DNA from: Seiridium cupressi
Taxonomy: Eukaryota; Ascomycota; Sordariomycetes; Amphisphaeriales; Sporocadaceae
Direction of reading: 5' to 3'
DNA: 64,000 bases
Assembly (NCBI GenBank): GCA_036674765.1
Contig: JARVKI010000062.1
Span: forward strand, 62,001 to 126,000
The translations under genes were made by a program, and so were the position numbers. The notes under the pieces are model-generated. The model was not told the origin of the DNA. It searched no databases and was given only the letters and a program-made list of their open reading frames with translations. Below are positions 11,157 to 21,766 of this stretch, one piece after another; the stretch's first letter is position 1; every line of letters starts with the position of its first letter.

Positions 11157-12374
11157 ATGTCTGTAGAAGTCTGGCCTTACGTTGCGCCAGAGCAGCTTAA
11201 AATCGAGCAGGACGCTTCTCTTGTAAGTCATGCGAAACAGCGAGTACCACAGGAGACCATGGCTCAATTACTCCCATCTACACACACTACATTCTCCCAC
11301 ACAAGCACTTTGTTAGAAGAGCTTGACGATGACTGGCTCCTGGTCCCGACCTATCCAAGACCAGTCAAGGAACTGACCCCGTTCATCCAGGCCCGCGAAC
11401 TTAACTGGCTTCTATCCGAACTTCAAACAACCCTCAAAACCCTCAAAACCTCCCTCGAAGAAACATATGCACTTCTCGCACCGATCGACCCAGGAAGTAC
11501 TCTGGTCGTCAGCACACCGCGGCAGGAAGCGGTCAAGGGCCATGTCACGCGCGTAGGAACACGCCTGGTGAAGGGCAGCATTCAGTTGCGTCTGAAGACC
11601 GTGCCTCACCAGACGCTGACGCTTGACCCGGCGAACCCAATCCATATACCCGAACTTACGACGCTGAACACACTCCTAACGCAATCCGTCGACATCCTAT
11701 CATTCATCGTGACCGAGTCAACGTCCCCCAGTGGTGGCAATGGCAACACCGCGACCGCCGGCGTCGATCCAAAATTCCTCTCCTCTCAGCTTCGTCTGCT
11801 CTCAGAATATCTCTCCGAGTCACTATTCCTCATCAAAGGCCCACAGCTGATCGACCAAGCACAAGACCCCACCGCTGACACGGCATGGACCAGCTCCTCG
11901 GTCCCACCGCCATGCTTCAACCCTCCACTGCCCGCGAACATAAGCTTCTATCTCACCCTCCAAGATGCCTCTTTAGTCCTATTTCTACGAGCTCTCGAAC
12001 CGGCAGATGCGCCCGTCGCCTTTGGCACAAAATTCGCCCTGGCAATCGGAACCACGCGACGGCTGGAACATGACGAAGCAGATCGCGTCTTCGCCTTCTG
12101 TCCGGAGGGCGCTGATGCACAGTCGCCCATCACCGAGGCCGGGTCCGTCAGGGGCACTCTCCATCGCACTAAGAGCGGAGGGCGCGGCGGTGGGATGGGG
12201 AAAGGGCGGGGCACCGAGACGCAGGTCTACGTGCGCGAGAAGGTACGGGTCGAGAGTGCGGACCCGAGCCTCATGAGTCTCAGTGCGAAGCTCGGTGCTC
12301 TGGGCCATACTCTGTTGTTGGCTAGGAAGAACCTGGCCGTGGTCATGGGAGAGGATTTCGACATTGGGGCCTAG
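11157..12374 (+). CDS. RAV2: RAVE complex subunit Rav2/Rogdi
   Basis: The protein matches the Rav2/Rogdi family, which with Rav1 and Skp1 promotes assembly of the vacuolar V-ATPase. Landmarks are ARELNWLLSELQTTLKTLKTSLEE near the N-terminus, the central strand VKGHVTRVGTRLVKGSIQLRLK, the PPLPANISFYLTLQDASLVLFLRAL block and a C-terminal helix ending in VVMGEDFDIG. The whole segment is one open frame of 405 aa, but 11223-11390 is very probably an intron: it begins GTAAGT, has AACTGAC close to a CCAG acceptor, and removing it gives EQDASL|ARELNWLL, the usual family continuity. The spliced product is 349 aa (exons 11157-11222 and 11391-12374). The intron is 168 bases, a multiple of three without a stop, so retention would insert 56 residues. 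Confidence 0.85.
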   Translation: MSVEVWPYVAPEQLKIEQDASLVSHAKQRVPQETMAQLLPSTHTTFSHTSTLLEELDDDWLLVPTYPRPVKELTPFIQARELNWLLSELQTTLKTLKTSLEETYALLAPIDPGSTLVVSTPRQEAVKGHVTRVGTRLVKGSIQLRLKTVPHQTLTLDPANPIHIPELTTLNTLLTQSVDILSFIVTESTSPSGGNGNTATAGVDPKFLSSQLRLLSEYLSESLFLIKGPQLIDQAQDPTADTAWTSSSVPPPCFNPPLPANISFYLTLQDASLVLFLRALEPADAPVAFGTKFALAIGTTRRLEHDEADRVFAFCPEGADAQSPITEAGSVRGTLHRTKSGGRGGGMGKGRGTETQVYVREKVRVESADPSLMSLSAKLGALGHTLLLARKNLAVVMGEDFDIGA

Positions 12375-12854
12375 AATGTCCCGGATGAGTACGACGCTTC
12401 CGGTAGTGGGAGTGAGAGTTGGCGCGTGCCATTGTGTAAGCATATGAAGATCAAGTCCGCTTGGTTGCGTGAAGAAACACTTTTGGATGGCCAGGATGAC
12501 GAGTCACTGAATAGCAGATGGCGGGGAGTTGACATGCAGCAGGACCAGGCGTCTTCTATATGTTGTCCTCCGAATGTGTGGTGCATACGTCCCTGAAGAG
12601 TGGAGGGTGTATACTCCATTTGAGTCGACCTATACTAACTTCATTCATTGCAAGCAAGAAACTCGACATAGATTCAAAAGATCCTTACTAAAGTATTGGC
12701 CATACTTGAATTAAGTCTTCAAATGTCGGATTAAATGTTTCACATTGAAGATGGGACAGGCAAGGAACTGCGTTGTAGATCAAATCCAAATCACTGCAAC
12801 GCAAATGCAATTTGATTTTTAGTGGTATGGTGATTGGCACACTGACCTGGACCT

Positions 12855-12896
12855 TGTGCCCCATGTGCCCCATGTGCCCCATGTGCCCCATGTGCC
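12855..12896. repeat. 9-base minisatellite (TGTGCCCCA)
   Basis: About 4.7 perfect head-to-tail copies of TGTGCCCCA. The repeat is noncoding and lies between convergent genes. Confidence 0.9.
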
Positions 12897-13052
12897 AACA
12901 AATACCTATTTTGATATTACAAATAGAATGTCCTATCCGCTGTAGGGCAATGCTCGCCCGGGCAATATTTGCTTGCGACAATACGGGCGAGACTTGTTTG
13001 CTCGTCTCTAATCACATGCAGCCTTTTTCTTGTTCCAACTGGCGTCCCAGCC

Positions 13053-13075
13053 AAAAAAAAAAAAAAAAAAAAAAA
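13053..13075. repeat. Poly-A tract (23 A)
   Basis: An uninterrupted A run just beyond the NIPSNAP stop codon (minus strand). Its length may be unreliable in the assembly. Confidence 0.9.
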
Positions 13076-13083
13076 TTCTCTCT

Positions 13084-14172
13084 TTATGCGACAGGTGACC
13101 ATGGCATGGGAGTCAGGATTCTTGACTTCATGGTCTGAATGAGCGGCACCGTCTTGTGTACAGTATCGGCCCAACCCTCGTGCTTCCAACTCTGCTCACG
13201 TCGTGTCTTGCGCTCCTCAAGGTTGGCGAACTGCCACAGATGATGGACTGTGTTCAGATCCCCAATCTGGACGAACCAAGCTCCTACGCCCTCCATAACC
13301 TCGCGACGTGCCTTCAGCCCCTTTCGCCAGTATGTCTCCCAGTCCAACAAGTTACCAGGGTGTAGAGTGTAGGATCTCAGCTCGAACACACCGCCTAACT
13401 GGCGAGGGGCTGTCGTGGGCCAGAAGCTAAACTCCTGCATGATGGAAGTGTTCTTGCTCTTGATCAGGGTTCTGAGCTTCTTGTCAAACTCGGGGAATCC
13501 CGGGTGGCGCGAGATCGAGTGCAGCGACTGGTGGTAACCCTGGTATCGCTGGTACTCCCAGATGTGGACGAAGGTGTCGCAGTCGCCCACATCGGTTCGC
13601 CAGCTGCCCACGAGATGGACCTTATTCTCTTCGATGGACGCCATCTTCGGATACCACTTGCCGACGAGATCGACATACTCATCCACCTTGTCCGGCTGGA
13701 CTTCGTGGAACACGATGGAATGGACGTACTTGCCGCGGGCAAGAACCGCAGAGAACGAAGCCTCGAGCTGGGCGTCCAGCTCCCTGCCCTCCTTTGTGCC
13801 GTAGATCAGATTGGTCAGTATGCCCTCGGGTCGGTTAGGCTCGTGCTTAGCGGCCTTCTCGCGAGCTTCGGCTTTGTGTCCTGTGGTACAAAAGGTGCCA
13901 TTAGCTAAGATCCTCGAAATCATAATGTAGAGTAGCCTTGGAAGCTACCTCTGAAAGGGATCGGGCGAATCAGGTAGCATACTCTCTTCCTTCTCCCTCT
14001 GGATCTTCATCAAATGGTCACGGAAGACCTTCTGCTTGGAATTGAACTGTTCGACCTGATCCAGAGTGATATCCGACATGGACGGAACTTTCTGTTGGGC
14101 AGCCGAGGCACTAAAAGCTCGCAAAGAGCGTGGTGCAGCTACAGCTGCGCGGGCGAAGCTTCGGGACAACAT
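13084..14172 (-). CDS. NIPSNAP family mitochondrial protein
   Basis: Exons 14172-13983 and 13880-13084 joined over a 102-base GTATGC...CACAG intron with a GCTAATG branch-like site give 328 aa. The start at 14172 is chosen because it opens a typical mitochondrial presequence (MLSRSFARAAVAAPRSLRAF). After a charged coiled segment come two NIPSNAP (ferredoxin-like) domains: NRPEGILTNLIYGTKEGREL, then VHSIVFHEVQPDKVDEY with FVHIWEYQRYQGYHQSL, and a second beginning FELRSYTLHPGNLLDWETYW with HLWQFANLEERKTRRE. NIPSNAP proteins are mitochondrial and linked to lipid handling and mitophagy signalling in animals; the fungal role is not settled. Its start faces the ATP18 gene, another mitochondrial protein, over about 760 bases. 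Confidence 0.88.
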
Positions 14173-14936
14173 GGTGATGGTAGTGATGACTGTGCCGTGC
14201 TGGCGAGATGACTGGCGATGTGGGGATAGGCGTTGACTGTTGGGGAAGAGGAATGAGCTTGACCGCGTCGTCAACCAAAGTCCCAGCTCTGAAGGACTTG
14301 GTGTTTTGGGGAATGTGAACGCAGTGACGGACAACTGCGTTGTACCGACAAGTATCACCTAGAATGTGTATTCACTTGTAGTGGGCCAGGGAGCGGTCGG
14401 TGGGAAAGTGGCTCGCGATTGAGTTTGAGAGGAAGATGCAAAATGTCACAAAACCCAAATGAAACCAATTAGGCCCGAAGAAATGGTATGTTGTTGGGAT
14501 GATAGATCACGCGTTCCCCCGCACTTTTGGAGGTTGAAGGTCTGTGTAATGTATGGACGTTGTAGCTCTCCACAGTCCGATGGATGCTACTGCATACCCG
14601 GGGGAGCTCTCAGCTGCTTTGGTGTCGCGGACCGTAAGCCGTGGGCTGAGTGCTGAGCGTGATGTCATTTATGTGGATAAATTCCTCAGATGAGGCTTTG
14701 CATCTAACAGACAGAGCGAAGAGATAACCGAGCCTATCCATCTATCCGAGCCGACTAGGCCAGCAGCCCAGAGTTCAGCCTCGGAATCAAGGCACGCACG
14801 GATTCCGGGTCCTGCCTCGCTAGCGCTAAGCAGAGCTTTGGAGCATCGCGGCTTTTCTGCACCCTCCGAACGACAACCTTCAATTCAATACAGACCGACC
14901 CATCTCCTCGCAAAACAACGCCTTCTACCCTTCACA
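14173..14936. promoter_or_regulatory. Divergent promoter NIPSNAP/ATP18
   Basis: This 764-base region lies between two divergent nuclear genes for mitochondrial proteins and could be a shared promoter. I recognise no specific factor site. Confidence 0.4.
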
Positions 14937-15306
14937 ATGTCTTGGCTCGGTGTCACCCCCCTCAAGAAGTTCCCGGCTCCTGTCCGTACGTCAATTGGCC
15001 CCTTCCCGATGACTCACTGCGACAGTCTACTAACAACATCAATGCAGTGAAGCCGATGGCCCCCTTCTTCGTTGCTGGTACGACGACCTTTTTCGATTCG
15101 AGATCCGACAACATTGGGAAGCGCGGAAGCTGACAAACAAGCAGGCATTATCATCGCTTACGGTGTCAACTCGGCCCAGAACGCCATGATGAAGAGTACA
15201 ATCTGATCCCCAGCCCGGCCGAAGGAAGACCTACTGACACGGAATTGCAGCTGACGAGTGGAAGAACGACCCGCGCAACCCTAGCGCTGGCAAGGCTGCT
15301 CACTAA
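14937..15306 (+). CDS. ATP18: ATP synthase subunit i/j (Atp18)
   Basis: Four small exons (14937-14985, 15048-15077, 15145-15195, 15251-15306) separated by 62, 67 and 55-base introns give a 61-residue protein. The first intron contains a perfect TACTAAC branch site. The product starts MSWLGVTPLKKFPAPVLKPM, has one membrane helix (APFFVAGIIIAYGVNS) and ends TDEWKNDPRNPSAGKAAH, closely matching fungal Atp18. Atp18 is a single-pass subunit of the membrane sector of mitochondrial F1Fo ATP synthase, on the peripheral side near subunit a, and helps stabilise the complex. The gene is too fragmented to be seen as one open frame, so the call rests on splice reconstruction; every junction is in phase. 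Confidence 0.92.
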
Positions 15307-16147
15307 GGCCCTGGGACTCCAGAATGGTGAATAGTGCTGGGCTGGAAGGCATTTGCGACATGGCATGCATCATAGAGACGAGGCCCCGACCGGACGAGGC
15401 GGATCTGTATCATAGAGGCAGTACCTTCTTGAATTGAGGATTGCAACCATACTTTGTCGATGTTCCTTGCATGGCTTCGAACCTCTCCGCACATCTCTAG
15501 AGGCTCTACTCCTACTTGCGCGACGGCTGAGATGTGGTTGTCTATTGAGAGACATCCATGATTAACCGGTTGCAATGGAGGCTTTTTCACTGCTTTTTCC
15601 GCATTTCTCCTCGGTGCAGGAACTGCGCAGACTCAGGCCTTGCATTGCGAGTACACTGAAACGCACGACGTAACAGCACAATGACAGTAATTAGTGAAAG
15701 GTGATGTGTATCACGACTTGGACAACCCATAATATACCACCATGACGAGGTATCGTGGAGAGCCGGGGCTTAGTTGTTGGTCAATCTCTCGCAAGGCAAG
15801 CCATAAGTTACTTGGAGCAAAAGCAAGTGCGAGCTCCTTACCATATAACTGTGCTAAGTGGTGATGGTTAGGCATGCGTGGAATGGACGTGGAAGGTCTT
15901 GGGAGTTGGGCAGTATTGACGTTCGTAGTACAAATTGTTCTATTTTCGAGCGATTCCAATGCTCCTCCGTTCCCCTGTCAGGCCCATTCAGTGATGCGAT
16001 TCTCGAGATCTAACCGCCGTCGAGTACAGTGTCTATAGTTCAAAGACAGTTCTATCGGTATCTATCTCTATGATACTGGATAGTCTTCCTGTAACAAACG
16101 TTAAGGCAACCTGACTCAACCGACTGCAAATACCAACCATCCCCGTC
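15307..16147. other. Intergenic region
   Basis: It contains the 3' ends of the convergent ATP18 and hydrolase genes. Only short meaningless open frames are present. Confidence 0.5.
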
Positions 16148-17170
16148 TCACAATTTCTCGTCGGCCTCCTCTGACTCCTTCGGCTCTTGCAGTACCTCCC
16201 TCAACCACATTACTAGCGCCCCCGTCCACTCTTTCGAGACCGGCACATAATGACCTCCCGGATGTACTAAGACCCTCGTCCGATCTTCTCTGCACTGCTC
16301 CGTAAGGCCTCTACTCCGAGATTCCTCCACTACGGTGTCAAGGCCCCCAATGAAATGCAGCGTCGGGGTCTGAATCCCGCCCTCATACATCCACTGTAGA
16401 TCTTCATCCCTGGCCACGAATCCAGAGTACACAACACCGAACTTGAGCTGTTTCCCACCGTTCGCCTCCCTCAACTTGCGCGCCCACGAGTCCTCGGCAG
16501 CCAGGTGCGCAGGCAGAGCCCGCTCAGTCTCGAGCGCCGCAGCGACGAGGGAGGCCATGGCGCTGCCCTGCGAGAAGCCAATGACGCCGTCGACGCCGCC
16601 GTTCTCGCTGACCGTCTCAGCGACACGCAGCATGCCCTCGGTGAAGCCCTTGTAGGTGCCGGTCGCCTCGTCGCGGCGGAACCAGCCCCAGTTGTCCGTC
16701 TCCTCGTCGTCGACCTCGTCCAGCGACTTGCCCTCCGGCGGCTGGTAGCCGGGAATATCCGAGGGCTTGAGGCGGTGGGGGGCCGTCGGGTAGATGAGCT
16801 GCGGCTGCAGGTTCAGGGGCGCAGTGCCGAGGAATTTCTGCAGAATCTTATTGAGCGCGCCCGTCTTGTTGCGGAACAGTGGTCCCGATTGTGTATAACC
16901 TTGGAATTTGCGTTAGCGCCATGCTCTATGCGTCGAGTTAAAGTACGTGGTTGACGTTATATAGGGGGGGAGTGCGAGTGCAATGGGGGGATGAAAGATT
17001 AGGATGCACCGCATGAGATCTCAGGACAGGGCATGAGGTCGAGGTGCAACCAGGTGTGTGAGGCATTATGAAAACTTATTTTTACCATGCAGCATCAAGA
17101 TCTTGAATTCCTTCTTTCCATTAGGCTTGGCTGCGCCCTTCGCTGCGCCGTTTTGCGCCGGAGCAGACAT
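16148..17170 (-). CDS. FSH1-family serine hydrolase
   Basis: Exons 17170-17086 and 16899-16148 join over a 186-base intron (GTAAAA donor, GCTAAC branch) to give 278 aa. Exon 1 carries an Ala/Lys-rich tail and the first strand KILMLHG; exon 2 continues YTQSGPLFRNKTGAL, the characteristic start of the FSH1 alpha/beta-hydrolase family (yeast Fsh1-3, human OVCA2). The nucleophile elbow is GFSQGSAMA, the likely catalytic Asp is in FIGGLDTVV and the His in HPGGHYVPVS, so the triad is complete. Substrates of the family are generally short esters; a specific one cannot be assigned. An acidic EEADEKL tail follows the last helix. No signal peptide is seen, so it is probably cytosolic. Confidence 0.88.
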
Positions 17171-17721
17171 CTCGCCAGTACAGTACCTTGCGGCCGGGAA
17201 AACTCCGAACTGCAAAAACTTCAAAGGCAAGGAGTGACGAGCTATGTTGAGATGCAGGAGCATGAAGAGCACCGGACTGGGAGATGGATGGTAAGAGTTG
17301 GCTTGCTGTGTTATTTTGAGGGATTCCGTAATGGGGCGATTTCTCGGTCAGCCCGATTTGTACAGGTGTTGATGCCGACTCCACCGATAAATTCGGTGGT
17401 GGTGGTGGTGGAGGAACGTCGGTATTTCTGGAATGGCACAACTCTACGCGTACCACTGTTCGAAATCGTCAGATTATGCATCAACTACCTGAACATCTTG
17501 CAGTAATGACTATTTCAAAGCGCGGTACGATGGGCGGTTCCCAAACGTATCAGTGCAGGCACAATATTGCCCAATTCTGCGGCACAATGCTCCTGCTCTA
17601 CTCAAATTGTAGTGTACACTGCGCAATTGCCATGCGAGCCTGTATTTATCCTCATTATGCATGATCCGATCTCCATGGTCGAACCAATGCTATGACCATT
17701 TAGCAGCCAGAGATAGTCCCG
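17171..17721. other. Intergenic region
   Basis: It includes the promoter of the hydrolase gene and the 3' end of RPN5. A (GGT)n-like run lies near 17397-17413. No gene is seen. Confidence 0.5.
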
Positions 17722-19391
17722 TTACGCCTTAGCCTTCTTGCCTTTCTTCTCCTTGCCGCCCTTGCCTTGTGCACCTGGCTGGATCCGAGCCATCATCTCC
17801 TCCTTAGTGATGAGATGGTCGACACGCTCCAATAATCCAAGCAGGTCCTTCATGTTGTGGCTCCATTCATTCAAGATGTCGTCGGTGTCTCTCGGTTTGG
17901 CAAAAGTCACGAGCTGTGCGGGCCGGTCGATACGGGCATGGATGGTCTTGGAGCAGACCAGTTCCGAGATATACTTCTCGGTCTCTTCTGCTGTCAGATC
18001 AAGCAGCTGTGTGAGGCGCTTCATGCCAATGCGAGTGTAGTACTTGGCGATGACTCGGACATTGTGCTCAATGACGCGCTTCCTCAGATCTTGCCAGCGT
18101 TCGTGTGCCTTCTCATCCCCGGAAGCATTGGCTGTGTTGTCGAAGATATCGGTGGAGCAAAGGTGTGGGCCGTAGACTTTGGCAATCTCGGGCCACCGCA
18201 TCAGCTCATGGACAGTGAAGTGCTTCAATAACCGGGCGTCATCTTCAATTTTCTCATTGCGAGCATCGCGGAAGACGCGCTGCAACAGATCATGTTGCTC
18301 GTTGTCGTGGGGGGCAAGGATGACAAAGTAGATGATGCGCTGGAGGGTCTGCACAGGCAATATTAGTGGCTGTTCATCTCCGTCCAGGGGAGCAAGTACT
18401 CACGGGGAGAAGCTTCTTGGGATCCTCCTCTACGGCTTCCGTGTCTAGGACCTGTCTGTAGTGCTTGCATACATCCAGGTATTTGGCATCATGCTTGGCG
18501 AGGAGGATCTGCTGCTCGTAGTATCGCAGCTTCAAATCTGTAGTATCGTCATCCTTGACCTCGGGAGCCTCCTCGCCCCGCTTCAGCTTCTCTTCCCGCG
18601 CCTTCTTCTCCTTCTCTAGTTGCTCGGGAGTCTTCTTCGGTTTCCGAGCCAGAAACCTGGTGCTGATCTTGCGCGAGAGGATGCCTGCCTGCTGCCAGTC
18701 GTCGTTCTCAATGCAGAGTGCCACTTGCGCCAAGATGAACTCGGTCTTCTCGCGCCTCTCCATAGACCCAAAAGTCTCGACTTGAAGCTCGCATAGAATG
18801 TCTGCGGCAGCCTTGAGGTCGCCCTGCTGCTTCTTGATGTCGGAAAGAATCTTGGTCACACGGGCTCTCTCCACCTCGACAAAGATCTTGCCTTCTGTGA
18901 CGGTCCTTAGTGTCTCGATGACGGATAGCTTTGTCTCGAGGTTGGGCGTGTCGTCGATGAATGTCATGACCGTCTGCACCATCTTGGTGATGGCTTGCTT
19001 GAGCTGACTGTGCTTCTTCGACAGGACCAGCACTTGGTCGTTCAACAGGCTCCAGTTTCCAGCTTCCTTGCATAGTGTGCATATTGCGATGAGGACTCTC
19101 GATGTTGAGGCGAGATCCGATGCCTGTGTACACATGCATTAGTATACACCCTACTCGCCGAAGATAGCTGGAAGAGCGGGTAGTACCTGTCTGGTCTGCT
19201 TCTCGAGGACTGTGAGCTTGTCGATGGCGGCGGTGAGATCGTTCTGCGAGACTTGAAGTTAGTCATGCGCCATACACCGAAACCAGGAAAAGCGCAGCGC
19301 ATTGTACCTTGGCCAGCTTCTCAGCCTCGGGGATCTGTTTGTCAGCCTCCTTGCTGAAGTCCTTCTCGGGCTTCAGAGCTGCGTCCGCCAT
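17722..19391 (-). CDS. RPN5: 26S proteasome regulatory subunit Rpn5
   Basis: Four exons (19391-19308, 19243-19187, 19123-18404, 18348-17722), all in phase, give 495 aa. The product is Rpn5/PSMD12, a PCI subunit of the 19S lid: N-terminal helical repeats (NDLTAAIDKLTVLEKQTRQ, then ASDLASTSRVLIAICTLC), a central charged segment with KKTPEQLEKEKKAREEKL, and a C-terminal PCI winged-helix part with KYYTRIGMKRLTQLLDLTAE and HARIDRPAQLVTF. It ends in a Lys-rich tail (GKGGKEKKGKKAKA). Rpn5 holds the lid together and contacts the deubiquitinase Rpn11 and the base. The length is close to that of other fungal and animal Rpn5 proteins, slightly longer than the budding yeast one. Confidence 0.93.
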
Positions 19392-20182
19392 GATGGAAGA
19401 TCTTGGAGATTGGAGATCTGGAGTTCGTGTGGTAGAGGTAGGGGGTAACAAGTTGTGATGTTGCAGACGGGCGGAGTGGTGGAGGTGGGAAATCTGTGGA
19501 TCGGGTGTTTGGTGTTGACGTTGAGCTTTGGTTGACTGATGATGAGCTGCTACTTGCAACCCGCAAGGCGACGAAAGCTCAGGCTGCCTGCAGCTGGGGC
19601 TGTTGGCCTGTGCGTCTTGGGAGCTAACATGGGTGGATAACAAGCAGGGCTTCATTATCGATAAGACTCTCCAACCATTGTGCCGCCCTAAGCTTGACAA
19701 TCTAACATGACTACATTGTATCCTTCTTTTAGTGAACAAGCAGACGATGTCTCTTTCCCCATGCGGGCACTTATTGCCACGTAGTACCACAATTACATAG
19801 GTACCTACATTGTACTCAGAAAATTGCCTTCATTCTCGCAGTCACCCATCAATACTACTTCATAGTACGCCTTAAATCAAGATAGTCAAGCATCATGGCT
19901 TTGTCGGTAGGTCTCGTACATGTGATCATTCTTCTTATTAAGTACCTATGTAGCTACCCAACTCTGGGTTGGTCAACTAGATTAACACACAACCAAATAA
20001 ACCTATCACCTCACCCACAAAAAAAAAAAAAAAAAAAAAAAAAAAGTCAATGCACAAGAAAGCATCACGTTCCTCCGACAGACGACAATCTTGATGCCAT
20101 TTTAGGCGACAACCGGGAAATGGAAATCTCCCAGTACAGGACGCGGGCCGTCTTTCCATGGAAATGGTGCTGCACTCTCAAC
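19392..20182. other. Intergenic region with poly-A tract
   Basis: It includes the RPN5 promoter. A 27-base A run at 20019-20045 is described separately. No gene is recognised. Confidence 0.5.
20019..20045. repeat. Poly-A tract (27 A)
   Basis: An uninterrupted A run in the 3' flank of the RRM gene on the minus strand. Confidence 0.9.
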
Positions 20183-21766
20183 TCACTGATCGCATGGGTC
20201 TCTACCATAATAAGCGTAAACCTGACCCCAGGCCTCATTGAGACCCGCAGCAGGGACGGCGAGACGACGTCTCTCCAAAACACTCATAGCAGCTGATGCC
20301 TGACAGCGGAAAGATGCGAACCTCCACTCGATTTCTCTTTGGCCATCTTCTTCCACATCTTCGCTAACAATGAAAATCTCATCAGTCTGGAAGTTAAAAT
20401 AACGGCCAAAAGTTTCCATGAGGGTATCCACATTGACGACAGACCTGGGCCCGATGATATTGACGACCCTCGACTCCGGGCCTGCTGGCCGTGAAGGAGT
20501 TCGGATACGGTTATAAACAACTCGGGGCCATACGTTATTAATAATAAATTCTCCAGTATGTGCTCGGCGGAGGAGTTCTCGAGCACCTGTGTCATTGAAG
20601 AAAACCACCTTTGCTGCGCAGGCCAGATGGCCCTGAACCGCGTCAGGGGCATTTATCACGGTCGCATAGACCTTGCCGCATCCCCGCAGTGCGAACAATA
20701 GCTCACGATAGGCTGTCTGATTTGCTTCAAGGCGGAGGTTCGTGATCCATACCGAGCTAGACGCCCATTGGGGAATATTGGCTGACTGGTTGTCGGCGAG
20801 GGCAGCATTGCCTCGATAATTCGGCGAGCATGTTGACATGTATGGTTGGATCCAGCCTACCTGTTGATGGACATCCTGCTGACCAGGGTACTGCTGATGG
20901 ACATCCTGCTGACCAGGGTACTGCTGATGGAAATCCTGCTGACCAGGGTACTGCTGATCAGGGTACGGCTGATGAAGGACCTGATGATGAAGTTCCTGTT
21001 GGTGAAAGGGCTGCTGGTGAAGGACCTGCAGGTAAAGGGCCTGCTGACCAGGGTCCTGTCCCACATCGTTGCTTTCATGTCGGTCTGCCTGTTGAATTGG
21101 ATGCAGGTATCGTTCAACCGCTTGCTGCATGCGCAGCTCCATTGTTCTTTGGCTGAGTTCATGCAGCCTATCTCTATTGGAATCATTCGGAACACCGCTG
21201 CTCTGAGATTCGGGCTGAGTGTTGCGAGGGCGTCTATCTCCGATAACTCCAAACTGCTTGTCGTCTTTATTGCTGTCAGAATGATATTGTTTCAATGTAG
21301 AGATGATCATACCTGTTGAGTCGTTGGCAGTTTCACTGCACGTGTTGGACTGGGGATCATTATCCAGCATATCTGCTGGATTGTGAGAACCTAGGGTTCT
21401 GTGTCTATATCCTTCGGCGTCCATATCTTCCACTTGATTCCCACTGTCGAAGGGCTGGTTCTCAACGATACATGCAACAGAGCTTGTGAATACCTGGAGA
21501 GGGTCATATTTAGCTAATATTCGGTGGGTTTCAATGGGTTTAAACGCTGATGCAGAGATGGGAATGGTATCAGCGTGGTACCATGTTAACGATGGGTGAG
21601 TTCTTCCAACGAGATCCGGTCCACATAGATGACAGAATGGGTATGATGGCTTGTTGTGCTCCGTACGATGCTCCTCGTTGACAAGACACTCCCTTGCCTG
21701 GACAAACGCTCGACGAGGAATGATATGGACGCCTTTCGATATGTGTAGGGTTCCCATCATGGCCAA
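20183..21766 (-). CDS. Q-rich RNA-binding protein with two RRM-like domains
   Basis: A single 527-residue open frame. The N-terminal quarter contains a Cys pair near HRTEHNKPSYPFCHLCGPDL. Residues about 215-305 form a Gln/His-rich repeat tract (units such as QQYPGQQDVH). The C-terminal half has an RRM, SSVWITNLRLEANQTAYREL with a CAAKVVFFND RNP1-like strand, and a second more divergent one starting SRVVNIIGPRSVVNVDTLME and ending RFASFRCQASAAMSVL. This organisation, a low-complexity Q tract followed by RRMs placed late in the protein, resembles Mei2/meiosis-type and other fungal RNA-binding proteins, but I cannot name an orthologue. Prion-like condensation through the Q tract is an inference. 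Confidence 0.75.
   Translation of the reverse strand: MAMMGTLHISKGVHIIPRRAFVQARECLVNEEHRTEHNKPSYPFCHLCGPDLVGRTHPSLTWYHADTIPISASAFKPIETHRILAKYDPLQVFTSSVACIVENQPFDSGNQVEDMDAEGYRHRTLGSHNPADMLDNDPQSNTCSETANDSTGMIISTLKQYHSDSNKDDKQFGVIGDRRPRNTQPESQSSGVPNDSNRDRLHELSQRTMELRMQQAVERYLHPIQQADRHESNDVGQDPGQQALYLQVLHQQPFHQQELHHQVLHQPYPDQQYPGQQDFHQQYPGQQDVHQQYPGQQDVHQQVGWIQPYMSTCSPNYRGNAALADNQSANIPQWASSSVWITNLRLEANQTAYRELLFALRGCGKVYATVINAPDAVQGHLACAAKVVFFNDTGARELLRRAHTGEFIINNVWPRVVYNRIRTPSRPAGPESRVVNIIGPRSVVNVDTLMETFGRYFNFQTDEIFIVSEDVEEDGQREIEWRFASFRCQASAAMSVLERRRLAVPAAGLNEAWGQVYAYYGRDPCDQ
20861..21053. repeat. Coding tandem repeat, 30-base unit decaying to 15-base units
   Basis: Three near-perfect 30-base copies (20861-20890, 20891-20920, 20921-20950), each containing CTGATGGACATCCTGCTGAC or a one-base variant, are followed by degenerate 15-base units. 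They encode the Q/H/P-rich tract of the RRM protein on the minus strand. Confidence 0.9.

Larger units (their letters stand above)
12375..13083. other. Intergenic region with minisatellite and poly-A tract
   Basis: This region lies between the convergent RAV2 and NIPSNAP genes and contains their 3' ends. It holds a short 9-base minisatellite and a 23-base A run, described separately. No gene is seen. Confidence 0.5.

Noticed and set aside
11412..12443. Long minus-strand frames opposite RAV2
   Set aside because: Shadow frames caused by high GC in the coding strand.
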